Origin: Hydractinia symbiolongicarpus
Taxonomy: Eukaryota > Cnidaria > Hydrozoa > Anthoathecata > Hydractiniidae
Length of the DNA: 64,000 nucleotides
Direction of reading: 5' to 3'
Assembly (NCBI RefSeq): GCF_029227915.1
Contig: NC_079881.1
Location: forward strand, 15,043,501 to 15,107,500
The notes under the pieces were generated by a model. That model saw only the letters and a list, made by a program, of their open reading frames with translations. It had not been told where the DNA came from and ran no database searches. A program made the translations under genes and the position numbers. Shown one piece after another: positions 1 to 12,100 of the stretch (the stretch's first letter is position 1; each line of letters opens with the position of its first letter).

Positions 1-182
1 ATTGAGATTAAAAGGAACAGCCGAATGGAACTTGTGGGAGTTCGTAGAATCACGTGATTTGCGTGTAGACTCCATATTATGCCGTAAAAGGCCATATTAC
101 AAGCTTTAAAGGACTGTGTACGTAGTTAGCAGCGTTCATAGAGCCTGGCGCACAAGAAAACGACTTAGTATATCGTAGTCCA
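1..182 (+). repeat. Representative satellite monomer with dyad-rich core
   Basis: The first unit shows the shared anatomy. A box-bearing segment with AATCACGTGATT (a perfect 12-bp palindrome centred on CACGTG) is followed at short distance by a second half site, TACGTG or GCGTG. Then comes an inverted repeat GGCC/GGCC around a 6-base loop (degenerate in this unit, intact in most), then CTTTAAAG flanked in most units by CAGG and GCCTG, and GTGCAC or GTGTAC. Other units replace CACGTG by CACTTT (unit at 182) or lose the segment to ccctgacttaag (unit at 364). Confidence 0.85.
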
Positions 183-1722
183 TTGAGATTAAAAGGAACA
201 GACTAATGGGAACTTGTCTGTGCTCGTGGAATCACTTTATTTACGTTTAGACTCCATGTTAGGCCGTAAAAGGCCATATTATAGGCTTTAAAGGCCTGTG
301 GAAGAAGTTAGCAGGGTTCTTGCAGCCTGACGCTCTAGAAAACGAATTAATACATCGTAGTTCATTGAAGTTGAAAGGAATAGGCCGATAAACTCCTGTC
401 TGTGCTCGTGGATGTGCCTGACTTAAGTGTAGTCTCCTTATTAGGCCATAAGAGGCCGTATTACACGGTTTAAAGGTCTGTCCACGTAATTAGGAACGTT
501 CTCAGAGCCTGGCGCTCAAGAAAACGGCTTATTATATCGTAGTCCATTGAGATTGAAAGGAATAGACCGATGGCAACTTCTCTGGGCTCGTGGAATCAAG
601 TGACTTACATGCAGTCTCTTTATTAGGCCGTAAAAGGCCATATTACAGGCTTTAAAGGACTGTGCACTTAGTTAGCAGCGTTCATAGAGCCTGGCGCCAG
701 GAAAACAACTTAGTATATCGCAGACCATTGAGATTAAAAGGAACAGCCGAATGAAACTTGTCGCAGTTCGTAGAATCACGTGATTTACGTGTAGACTCCA
801 TATTAAGCCATAAAAGGCCATATTACAGGCTTTAAAGGCCTGTGCACGCAGTTAGCAGCATTTTTAGAGCCTGGCGTTCAAGAAGACGACTTAATATATC
901 GTAGTCCATTGAGATTGATAGGAATAGACTGATGGCAACTTGTGCGGGCTCGTGGAAACACGTGATTTACGTGTAGGCTCCTCATTGAGCCGTAAATGTC
1001 AATATTACACACTTTAAAGGCCTGTACACGTAGTTGGTAACCTTTTTAGACACTGGCGCTAGAGAAAGCGACTTAAGACATCATAGTCCATTGAGATTGG
1101 GAGGAACAGACCAATGGGAACTTGTCTGTGCTCGTGGAATCACTTTATTCACGTTTAGACTCCATATTAGGCCGTAAAAGGTCATATTACAGGCTTTAAA
1201 GGCCTGTGCACGTAGTTAGCAGCGTTCTTAGAGTCTGACGTTCAAGAAAACGAGTTATTACATCGTAGTCCGTTGAGATTAAAAAGAACAGACTGATCCC
1301 CACTTGTCTGAGCTCGAGGAATCACGTTATTTACGTGTAGACTCCATGTTAGGCCGTAAAAGGCCATATTACAGGCTTTAAAGGCCTGTGGAAGAAGTTA
1401 GCAGCGTTCTTGCAGCCTGGCGCTCAAGAAAACGGCTTTTTTTATCGTAGTCCATTGAGATTAAAAAGAACAGACTGATCCCCACTTGTCTGGGCTCGTG
1501 GAATCACGTGATTTACGTGTAGACTCCAAATTAGGCCGTTAAAGGCCAAATTACAGGCTTTAAAGACATGTGCACGTAGTTAGAAACGTTCTCAGAGCCT
1601 GGCGCTCAAGAAAACGACTTAGTATATCGTAGTCCATTGAGATTGAAAGGAATAGACCGATGGCAACTTCTCTGGGCTCGTGGAATCACGTGACTTACAT
1701 GCAGTCTCCTTATTAGGCCGTA

Positions 1723-1764
1723 AAAGGACCTATTATGCGTTTCAAAGGACCTATTATGCGTTTC
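1723..1764 (+). repeat. 21-bp tandem micro-duplication inside a monomer
   Basis: The 21-bp unit starting aaaggacctattatgcgttt occurs twice in direct tandem within one monomer (starts 1723 and 1744). The paralogous monomer at 10875-10916 carries the same duplication, while related monomers (about 3928, 8696, 9056) carry one copy. It lengthens this monomer by 21 bp. Confidence 0.9.
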
Positions 1765-4700
1765 AAAGGACTGTGTACGTAGTTAGCAGCGTCCATAGAT
1801 CCTGGCGTTCAAGAAAACGACTTAATACATCGTAGACAATTGAGATTAACAGAAACAGCCGAATGGAACTTGTGGGAGTTCGTAGAATCACGTGATTTGC
1901 GTGTAGACTCCATATTATGCCGTAAAAGGCCATATTACAAGCTTTAAAGGACTGTGCACGTAGTTAGCAGCGTTCATAGAGCCTGGCGCACAGGAAAACG
2001 ACTTAGTATATCGTAGTCCATTGAGATTAAAAGGAACAGACTAATGGGAACTTGTTTGTGCTCGTGGAATCACTTTATTTACGTTTAGACTCCATGTTAG
2101 GCCGTAAAAGGCCATATTATAGGCTTTAAAGGCCTGTGGAAGAAGTTAGCAGGGTTCTTGCAGCCTGACGCTCTAGAAAACGAATTAATACATCGTAGTT
2201 CATTGAAGTTGAAAGGAATAGGCCGATGACCTCCTGTCTGTGCTCGTGGATGTCCCTGACTTAAGTGTAGTCTCCTTATTAGGCCATAAGAGGCCGTATT
2301 ACACGGTTTAAAGGTCTGTCCACGTAATTAGGAACGTTCTCAGAGCCTGGCGCTCAAGAAAACGGCTTATTATATCGTAGTCCAATGAGATTGAAAGGAA
2401 TAAACCGATGGCAATTTGGCTAGGCTCGCGGAATCACGTGATTTACGTGTAGATTCCAAATTAGGCCGCAAAAGGTCATATTTCAGGCTTTAAAAGCCTG
2501 TGCACGTATTTAGCAGCATTCTCAGATCCTGGCGCTCAAGAAAACGACTTAATACATCGTAGACCATTGAGATTAAAAGGAACCGCCGAATGGAACTTGT
2601 CAGAGTTAGTGGAATCACGTGATTTACGTGTAGACTCCATATTAGGCCGTAAAAAGCCATATTACAGGCTTTAAAGGACTGTGCACGTAGTTAGCAGCGT
2701 TCATAGAGCCTGGCGCCCAGGAAAACGACTTAGTATATCGTAGTCCATTGAGATTAAAAGGAATAGACCGATGGCAACTTCTCTGGGCTCGTGGAATCAC
2801 TTTATTTACGTTTAGACTCCATGTTAGGCCGTAAAAGGCCATATTACAGGCTTTAAAGGCCTGTGCAAGAAATTAGCAGCGTTCTTGCAGCCTGACGCTC
2901 AAGAAAACGAATTAATACATCGTAGTTCATTGAAGTTGAAAGGAATAGGCCGATGACCTCCTGTCTGTGCTCGTGGAACTCCCTGACTTAAGTGTAGTCT
3001 CTTAATTAGGCCATAAGAGGCCGTATTACACGGTTTAAAGGTCTGTCCACGTAATTAGGAACGTTCTCAGAGCCTGGCGCTCAAGAAAACGACTTAGTAT
3101 AACGTAGTCCATTGAGATTGAAAGGAATAGACCGATGGCAACTTCTCTGGGCTCGTGGAATCAAGTGACTTACATGCAGTCTCTTTATTAGGCCGTAAAA
3201 GGCCATATTACAGGCTTTAAAGGACTGTGCACTTAGTTAGCAGCGTTCATAGAGCCTGGCGCTCAAGAAAAGGACTTATTATATCTTACTCCATTGAGAT
3301 TAAAAGGAATACACTGATGGCAACTTGGCTGGGCTCCCGGAATCACGTGATTTACGTGTAGACTCCAAATTAGGCCGTAAAAGGCCATATTACAGGCTTT
3401 AAAGGGCTGTGCACGTAGTTAGTAGCGTTCTCAGATCCTGGCGCTCAAGTAAACGACTTACGACATCGTAGTCCATTGAGATTGAAAGGAATAGACAGAA
3501 GGTAACTTGTGCGTGCTCTTGGAATCACGTGATTTACGTGTAGGCTGCAAATTAAGACGCAAAAAGCCATATTACAGGCTTTAAAGGACTGTGCACGTAG
3601 TTAGCAGCGTTCTCAGATCCTGGCGCTCAAGAAAACGACTTAATACATTGTAGACCATGGAGATTAAAAGGAACAGCCGAATGAAACTTGTCGGAGTTAG
3701 TGGAATCACGTGATTTACGTGTAGACTCCATATTAGGCCGTAAAAAGCCATATTACAGGCTTTAAAGGCCTGTGGAAGAAGTTAGCAGCGTTATTGCAGC
3801 CTGACGCTCAAGAAAACGAATTAATACATCGTAGTTCATTGAAGTTGAAAGGAATAGACCGATGGCAACTTCTCTGGGCTCGTGGAATCACGTGACTTAC
3901 CTGCAGTCTCCTTATTAGGCCGTAAAAGGAACTATTATGCGTTTCAAAGGACTGTGTACGTAGTTAGCAGCGTTCATAGAGCCTGGCGTTCAAGAAAACG
4001 ACTTAATACATCGTAGACAATTGAGATTAAAAGGAACAGCCGAATGGAACTTGTCGGAGTTCGTAGAATCACGTGATTTGCGTGTAGACTCCATATTATG
4101 CCGTAAAAGGCCATATTACAGGCTTTAAAGGCCTGTGGAAGAAGTTAGCAGGGTTCTTGCAGCCTGACGCTCTAGAAAACGAATTAATACATCGTAGTTC
4201 ATTGAAGTTGAAAGGAATAGGCCGATGACCTCCTGTCTGTGCTCGTGGAACTCCCTGACTTAAGTGTAGTCTCCTTATTCGGCCATAAGAGGCCGTATTA
4301 CACGGTTTAAAGGTCTGTCCACGTAATTAGGAACGTTCTCAGAGCCTGGCGCTCAAGAAAACGGCTTATTATATCGTAGTCCAATGAGATTGAAAGGAAT
4401 AAACCGATGGCAATTTGGCTGGGCTCGCGGAATCACGTTATTTACGTGTAGACTCCAAATTAGGCCGCAAAAGGCCATATTTCAGGATTTAAAGGCCTGT
4501 GCACGTATTTAGCAGCGTTCTCAGATCCTGGCGCTCAATAAAACGACTTAATACATCGTAGACCATTGAGATTAAAAGGAACCGCCGAATGGAACTTGTC
4601 AGATTTAGTGGAATCACGTGATTTACGTGTAGACTCCATATTAGGCCGTAAAAAGCCATATTACAGGCTTTAAAGGACTGTGCACGTAGTTAGCAGCGTT

Positions 4701-7468
4701 CATAGAGCCTGGCGCCCAGGAAAACAACTTAGTATATCGTAGTCCATTGAGATTAAAAGGAATAGACCGATGGCAACTTCTCTGGGCTCGTGGAATCACT
4801 TTATTTACGTTTAGACTCCATGTTAGGCCGTAAAAGGCCATATTACAGGCTTTAAAGGCCTGTGGAAGAAGTTAGCAGCGTTCTGGCAGCTTGGCGCTCC
4901 AGAAAACGAATTAATGCATCGTATTTTATTAAAATTGAAAGGAATAGGCCGATGACCTCCTGTCTGTGCTCGTGGAACTTCCTGACTTAAGTCTAGTCTC
5001 CTTATTAGGCCGTAAAAGGCCATATTTCAGGCTTTATAGGCCTGTGCACGTAGTTAGCAGCGTTTTCAGATCCTGGCGCTCAAGAAAACGACTTAATACA
5101 TCGTAGACCATTGAGATTAAAAGGAACAGCCGAATGGAACTTGTCGGAGTTAGTGGAATCACGTGATTTACGTGTAGACTCCATATTAGGCCGTAAAAAG
5201 CCATATTACAGGCTTTAAAGGACTGTGCACGTAGTTAGCAGCGTTCATAGAGCCTGGCGCACAGGAAAACGACTTAGTATATCGTAGTCCATTGAGATTG
5301 AAAGGAATAGACCGATGGCAAGTTCTCTGGGCTCGTGGAATCACGTGACTTACGTGTAGACTACATATTAGGCCGAAAAAGGCCATATTACAGGATTTAA
5401 AGGCTTGTGCACGTAGTTAGCAGCGTTCTCAGATCCTGGCGCACAGGAAAACGACTTAATATATCGTAGTCCATTGAGATTAAAAGGATTAGACAGATGG
5501 CAACTTCTCTGTCCTTGTAGAAACACGTGGTTCACGTGTAGTCTCCAAATTAGGCTGTCAAAGGACTTATTATGCGTTTCAAAGACCTGTGCACGTAGTT
5601 AGGAACGCTCTCAGAGCCTGGCGTTCAAGAAAACGACTTAATACATCGTAGACCATTGAGATTGAATGGAATAGACCGATGGCAACTTGTCCGGGCTCGT
5701 GGAATCACTTTATTTACGTTGAGACTCCATATTAGGCCGTAAAAGGCCATATTACAGGCTTTAAAGGCCTGTGGAAGAAATTAGCAGCGTTCTTGCAGCC
5801 TGACGCTCAAGAAAACGAATTAATACATCGTAGTTCATTGAAGTTGAAAGGAATAGGCCGATGACCTCCTGTCTGTGCTCGTGGAACTCCCTGACTTAAG
5901 TGTAGTCTCCTAATTAGGCCAAAAGAGGCCGTATTACACGGTTTAAAGGTCTGTCCACATAATTAGGAACGTTCTCAGAGCCTGGCGCTCAAGAAAACGA
6001 CTTAGTATAACGTAGTCCATTGAAATTGAAAGGAATAGACCGATGGCAACTTCTCTGGGCTCGTGGAATCAAGTGACTTACATGCAGTCTCTTTATTAGG
6101 CCGTAAAAGGCCATATTACAGGCTTTAAAGGACTGTGCACTTAGTTAGCAGCGTTCATAGAGCCTGGCGCTCAAGAAAACGACTTATTATATCTTACTCC
6201 ATTGAGATTGAAAGGAATACACTGATGGCAACTTGGCCTGGCTCCCGGAATCACGTGATTTACGTGTAGACTCCAAATTAGGCCGTAAAAGGCCATATTA
6301 CAGGCTTTAAAGGGCTGTGCACGTAGTTAGTAGCGTTCTCAGATCCTGGCGCTCAAGTAAACGACTTAAGACATCGTAGTCCATTGAGATTGAAAGGAAT
6401 AGACAGATGGTAACTTGTGCGTGCTCTTGGAATCACGTGATTTACGTGTAGGCTGCAAATTAAGACGCAAAAAGCCATATTACAGGCTTTAAAGACCTGT
6501 GCACGTAGTTAGCAGCGTTCTCAGATCCTGGCGCTCAAGAAAACGACTTAATACATCGTCCACCATGAAGATTAAAAGGAACAGCCGAATGAAACTTGTC
6601 GGAGTTAGTGGAATCACGTGATTTACGTGTAGACTCCATATTAGGCCGTAAAAAGCCATATTACAGGCTTTAAAGGCCTGTGGAAGAAGTTAGCAGCGTT
6701 CTTGCAGCCTGACGCTCAAGAAAACGAATTAATACATCGTAGTTCATTGAAATTGAAAGGAATAGGCCGATGACCTCCTGTCTGTGCACGTGGAACTCCC
6801 TGACTTAAGTGTAGTCTCTTTATTAGGCCGTAAAAGAACCTATTATGCGTTTCAAAGGACTGTGTACGTAGTTAGCAGCGTTCATAGAGCCTGGCGTTCA
6901 AGAAAACGACTTAATACATCGTAGACCATTGCGATTAAAAGGAACAGCCGAATGGAACTTGTCGCAGTTCGTAGAATCACGTGATTTACGTGTAGACTCC
7001 ATATTAGGCGTAAATGGCCATATTACAGGCTTTAAACACATGTGCACATTGTTAGGAACGTTCTCAGAGCCTGGCGCTCAAGAAAACGACTTAATACATC
7101 GTAGACCATTGAGATTAAAAGAAACCGCCGAATGGAACTTGTCAGAGTTAGTGGAATCACGTGATTTACTTGTAGACTCCATATTAGGTCGTAAAAAGCC
7201 ATATTACAGGCTTTAAAGGACTGTGCACGTAGTTAGCAGCGTTCATAGAGCCTGGCGCACAGGAAAACGACTTAGTAAATCGTAGTCCATTGAGATTGAA
7301 AGGAATAGACCGATGGCAACTTCTCTGGGCTCGTGGAATCACGTGACTTGCATGCAGTCTCCTTTTAGGCCGTAAAAGGACCTATTATGCGTTTCAAAGG
7401 ACTGTGTACGTAGTTAGCAACGTTCATAGAGCCTGGCGTTCAAGAAAACGACTTAATACATCGTAGTT

Positions 7469-7699
7469 CATTGAAATTGAAAGGAATAGGCCGATGACCT
7501 CCTGTCTGTCGTAGTCCGTTGAGATAAAAAAAGAACAGACTGATCCCCACTTGTCTGGGCTCGTGGAACTCCCTGACTTAGGTGTAGTCTCCTTATTAGG
7601 CCATAAGAGGCCGTATTACACGGTTTAGAGGTCTGTCCACGTAATTAGGAACGTTCTCAGAGCCTGGCGCTCAAGAAAACGGCTTATTATATCGTAGTC
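7469..7699 (+). repeat. Elongated chimeric monomer (about 231 bp)
   Basis: Distance between successive monomer landmarks (cattgaaattg at 7469, caatgagattg at 7700) is 231 bp; the matching unit in copy 2 (16258-16440) measures 182 bp. After cctgtctg at about 7508 the sequence jumps to the start of a different monomer class (tcgtagtccgttgagat, then agaacagactgatcccc) and rejoins at gctcgtggaactccctgac. This is the footprint of out-of-register exchange or template switching. Confidence 0.85.
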
Positions 7700-9152
7700 C
7701 AATGAGATTGAAGGTAATAAACCGATGGCAATTTGGCTGGGCTCGCGGAATCACGTAATTTACGTGTAGACTCCAAATTAGGCCGTAAAAGGCCATATTT
7801 CAGGCTTTAAAGGCCTGTGCACGTAGTTAGCAGCGTTCTCAGATCCTGGCGCTCAATAAAACGACTTAATACATCGTAGACCATTGAGATTAAAAGGAAC
7901 CGCCGAATGGAACTTGTCAGAGTTAGTGGAATCACGGGATTTACGTGTAGACTCCATATTAGGCCGTAAAAAGCCATATTACAGGCTTTAAAGGACTGTG
8001 CACGTAGTTAGCAGCGTTCATAGAGCCTGGCGCACAGGAAAACGACTTAGTATATCGTAGTCCATTGAGATTGAAAGGAATAGACCGATGGCAACTTCTC
8101 TGGGCTCGTGGAATCAAGTGACTTACATGCAGTCTCTTTATTAGGCCGTAAAAGGCCATATTACAGGCTTTAAAGGACTGTGCACTTAGTTAGCAGCGTT
8201 CATAGAGCCTGGCGCCAGGAAAACGACTTAGTATATCGTAGACCATTGAGATTAAAAGGAAAAGCCGAATGAAACTTGTCGGAGTTCGTAGAATCACGTG
8301 ATTTACGTGTAGGCTCCTCATTGAGCCGTAAATGTCCATATTACACACTTTAAAGGCCTGTACACGTAGTTGGTAACCTTTTTAGACACTGGCGCTAGAG
8401 AAAGCGACTTAAGACATCATAGTCCATTGAGATTGGGAGGAACAGACCAATGGAAACTTGTCTGTGCTCGTGGAATCACTTTATTCACGATTAGACTCCA
8501 TATTAGGCCGTTAAAGGCCAAATTACAGGCTTTAAAGACATGTGCAGGTGGTTAGGAACGTTCTCAGAGCCTGGCGCTCAAGAAAACGACTTAGTATATC
8601 GTAGTCCATTGAGATTGAAAGGAATAGACCGATGGCAACTTCTCTGGGCTCGTGGAATCACGTGACTTACATGCAGTCTCCTTATTAGGCCGTAAAAGGA
8701 CCTATTATGCGTTTCAAAGGACTGTGTACGTAGTTAGCAGCGTCCATAGAGCCTGGCGTTCAAGAAAACGACTTAATACATCGTCGACAATTGAGATTAA
8801 AAGGAACAGCCGAATGGAACTTCTCAGAGTTAGTGGAATCACGTGATTTACGTGTAGACTCCATATTAGGCCGTAAAAAGCCATATTACAGGCTTTAAAG
8901 GACTGTGCACGTAGTTAGCAGCGTTCATAGAGCCTGGCGCACAGGAAAACGACTTAGTATATCGTAGTCCATTGAGATTAAAAGGAATAGACCGATGGCA
9001 ACTTCTCTGGGCTCGTGGTATCACGTGACTTACATGCAGTGTCCTTATTAGGCCGTAAAAGGACCTATTATGCGTTTCAAAGGACTGTGTACGTAGTTAG
9101 CAGCGTCCATAGATCCTGGCGTTCAAGAAAACGACTTAATACATCGTAGACA
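7508..9152 (+). repeat. Satellite between the two A blocks
   Basis: About nine monomers separating the two A copies. It is built from the same monomer classes: the stretch around 8300-8460 (gtgtaggctcctcattgag, then a gttggtaaccttttt variant) also occurs near 970-1110 and 10120-10260. The segment is therefore a rearranged mosaic of block A material, not unrelated sequence. No other feature seen. Confidence 0.75.
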
Positions 9153-12100
9153 ATTGAGATTAAAAGGAACAGCCGAATGGAACTTGTGGGAGTTCGTAGA
9201 ATCACGTGATTTGCGTGTAGACTCCATATTATGCCGTAAAAGGCCATATTACAAGCTTTAAAGGACTGTGTACGTAGTTAGCAGCGTTCATAGAGCCTGG
9301 CGCACAAGAAAACGACTTAGTATATCGTAGTCCATTGAGATTAAAAGGAACAGACTAATGGGAACTTGTCTGTGCTCGTGGAATCACTTTATTTACGTTT
9401 AGACTCCATGTTAGGCCGTAAAAGGCCATATTATAGGCTTTAAAGGCCTGTGGAAGAAGTTAGCAGGGTTCTTGCAGCCTGACGCTCTAGAAAACGAATT
9501 AATACATCGTAGTTCATTGAAGTTGAAAGGAATAGGCCGATAAACTCCTGTCTGTGCTCGTGGATGTGCCTGACTTAAGTGTAGTCTCCTTATTAGGCCA
9601 TAAGAGGCCGTATTACACGGTTTAAAGGTCTGTCCACGTAATTAGGAACGTTCTCAGAGCCTGGCGCTCAAGAAAACGGCTTATTATATCGTAGTCCATT
9701 GAGATTGAAAGGAATAGACCGATGGCAACTTCTCTGGGCTCGTGGAATCAAGTGACTTACATGCAGTCTCTTTATTAGGCCGTAAAAGGCCATATTACAG
9801 GCTTTAAAGGACTGTGCACTTAGTTAGCAGCGTTCATAGAGCCTGGCGCCAGGAAAACAACTTAGTATATCGCAGACCATTGAGATTAAAAGGAACAGCC
9901 GAATGAAACTTGTCGCAGTTCGTAGAATCACGTGATTTACGTGTAGACTCCATATTAAGCCATAAAAGGCCATATTACAGGCTTTAAAGGCCTGTGCACG
10001 CAGTTAGCAGCATTTTTAGAGCCTGGCGTTCAAGAAGACGACTTAATATATCGTAGTCCATTGAGATTGATAGGAATAGACTGATGGCAACTTGTGCGGG
10101 CTCGTGGAAACACGTGATTTACGTGTAGGCTCCTCATTGAGCCGTAAATGTCAATATTACACACTTTAAAGGCCTGTACACGTAGTTGGTAACCTTTTTA
10201 GACACTGGCGCTAGAGAAAGCGACTTAAGACATCATAGTCCATTGAGATTGGGAGGAACAGACCAATGGGAACTTGTCTGTGCTCGTGGAATCACTTTAT
10301 TCACGTTTAGACTCCATATTAGGCCGTAAAAGGTCATATTACAGGCTTTAAAGGCCTGTGCACGTAGTTAGCAGCGTTCTTAGAGTCTGACGTTCAAGAA
10401 AACGAGTTATTACATCGTAGTCCGTTGAGATTAAAAAGAACAGACTGATCCCCACTTGTCTGAGCTCGAGGAATCACGTTATTTACGTGTAGACTCCATG
10501 TTAGGCCGTAAAAGGCCATATTACAGGCTTTAAAGGCCTGTGGAAGAAGTTAGCAGCGTTCTTGCAGCCTGGCGCTCAAGAAAACGGCTTTTTTTATCGT
10601 AGTCCATTGAGATTAAAAAGAACAGACTGATCCCCACTTGTCTGGGCTCGTGGAATCACGTGATTTACGTGTAGACTCCAAATTAGGCCGTTAAAGGCCA
10701 AATTACAGGCTTTAAAGACATGTGCACGTAGTTAGAAACGTTCTCAGAGCCTGGCGCTCAAGAAAACGACTTAGTATATCGTAGTCCATTGAGATTGAAA
10801 GGAATAGACCGATGGCAACTTCTCTGGGCTCGTGGAATCACGTGACTTACATGCAGTCTCCTTATTAGGCCGTAAAAGGACCTATTATGCGTTTCAAAGG
10901 ACCTATTATGCGTTTCAAAGGACTGTGTACGTAGTTAGCAGCGTCCATAGATCCTGGCGTTCAAGAAAACGACTTAATACATCGTAGACAATTGAGATTA
11001 ACAGAAACAGCCGAATGGAACTTGTGGGAGTTCGTAGAATCACGTGATTTGCGTGTAGACTCCATATTATGCCGTAAAAGGCCATATTACAAGCTTTAAA
11101 GGACTGTGCACGTAGTTAGCAGCGTTCATAGAGCCTGGCGCACAGGAAAACGACTTAGTATATCGTAGTCCATTGAGATTAAAAGGAACAGACTAATGGG
11201 AACTTGTTTGTGCTCGTGGAATCACTTTATTTACGTTTAGACTCCATGTTAGGCCGTAAAAGGCCATATTATAGGCTTTAAAGGCCTGTGGAAGAAGTTA
11301 GCAGGGTTCTTGCAGCCTGACGCTCTAGAAAACGAATTAATACATCGTAGTTCATTGAAGTTGAAAGGAATAGGCCGATGACCTCCTGTCTGTGCTCGTG
11401 GATGTCCCTGACTTAAGTGTAGTCTCCTTATTAGGCCATAAGAGGCCGTATTACACGGTTTAAAGGTCTGTCCACGTAATTAGGAACGTTCTCAGAGCCT
11501 GGCGCTCAAGAAAACGGCTTATTATATCGTAGTCCAATGAGATTGAAAGGAATAAACCGATGGCAATTTGGCTAGGCTCGCGGAATCACGTGATTTACGT
11601 GTAGATTCCAAATTAGGCCGCAAAAGGTCATATTTCAGGCTTTAAAAGCCTGTGCACGTATTTAGCAGCATTCTCAGATCCTGGCGCTCAAGAAAACGAC
11701 TTAATACATCGTAGACCATTGAGATTAAAAGGAACCGCCGAATGGAACTTGTCAGAGTTAGTGGAATCACGTGATTTACGTGTAGACTCCATATTAGGCC
11801 GTAAAAAGCCATATTACAGGCTTTAAAGGACTGTGCACGTAGTTAGCAGCGTTCATAGAGCCTGGCGCCCAGGAAAACGACTTAGTATATCGTAGTCCAT
11901 TGAGATTAAAAGGAATAGACCGATGGCAACTTCTCTGGGCTCGTGGAATCACTTTATTTACGTTTAGACTCCATGTTAGGCCGTAAAAGGCCATATTACA
12001 GGCTTTAAAGGCCTGTGCAAGAAATTAGCAGCGTTCTTGCAGCCTGACGCTCAAGAAAACGAATTAATACATCGTAGTTCATTGAAGTTGAAAGGAATAG

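Larger units (their letters stand above)
1..7507 (+). repeat. Higher-order repeat block A, copy 1
   Basis: This stretch reappears at +9152 bp (positions 1-4017) and at +8789 bp (positions 4381-7507). Checked landmarks include ctgcagtctccttattagg at 3901 and 13053, and cctggcgttcaagaaaacg at 1801 and 10953. I saw almost no base differences in the lines compared; one is A versus G near 7047/15836. Copy 1 ends where it enters an elongated chimeric monomer at about 7508. Its true start lies left of the window. Confidence 0.9.

Noticed and set aside
1-182. CENP-B box in the satellite
   Set aside because: I looked for TTCGNNNNANNCGGG and saw no match. The closest, gttcgtagaatcacgtg, lacks the CGGG half.
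1-182. tRNA/SINE origin of the monomer (gttcgtggaatc resembling a B box)
   Set aside because: The box B match has an insertion, no convincing A box lies at the right distance, and no poly(A) tail or cloverleaf can be drawn.
2220-2260. Hammerhead ribozyme core in the monomers (ggccgatgacc, gactgatgg)
   Set aside because: CTGATGA followed by a stem and GAAA with a proper third stem is not present. The resemblance is limited to about six bases.
2642-2842. Recurrent 66-codon minus-strand frames (about 30 copies, beginning MAFYGL or MASYGL)
   Set aside because: Each spans just over one 182-bp monomer and recurs wherever the monomer class recurs. Related monomers break it freely, and there is no splice, promoter or domain evidence. 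It is a by-product of a stop-poor strand of the repeat.
6929-7216. 95-codon plus-strand frame repeated at 15718, 17169 and 17711
   Set aside because: Identical because the DNA block was duplicated, not because the protein is conserved. It reads the same monomer sequence twice in succession (RLKGTAEWNLS and RLKETAEWNLS), as expected from tandem repeats.
8370-8846. Short plus-strand frames at 8370 and 8652
   Set aside because: Within satellite monomers, no features beyond the repeat; the frames are not kept in sister monomers.
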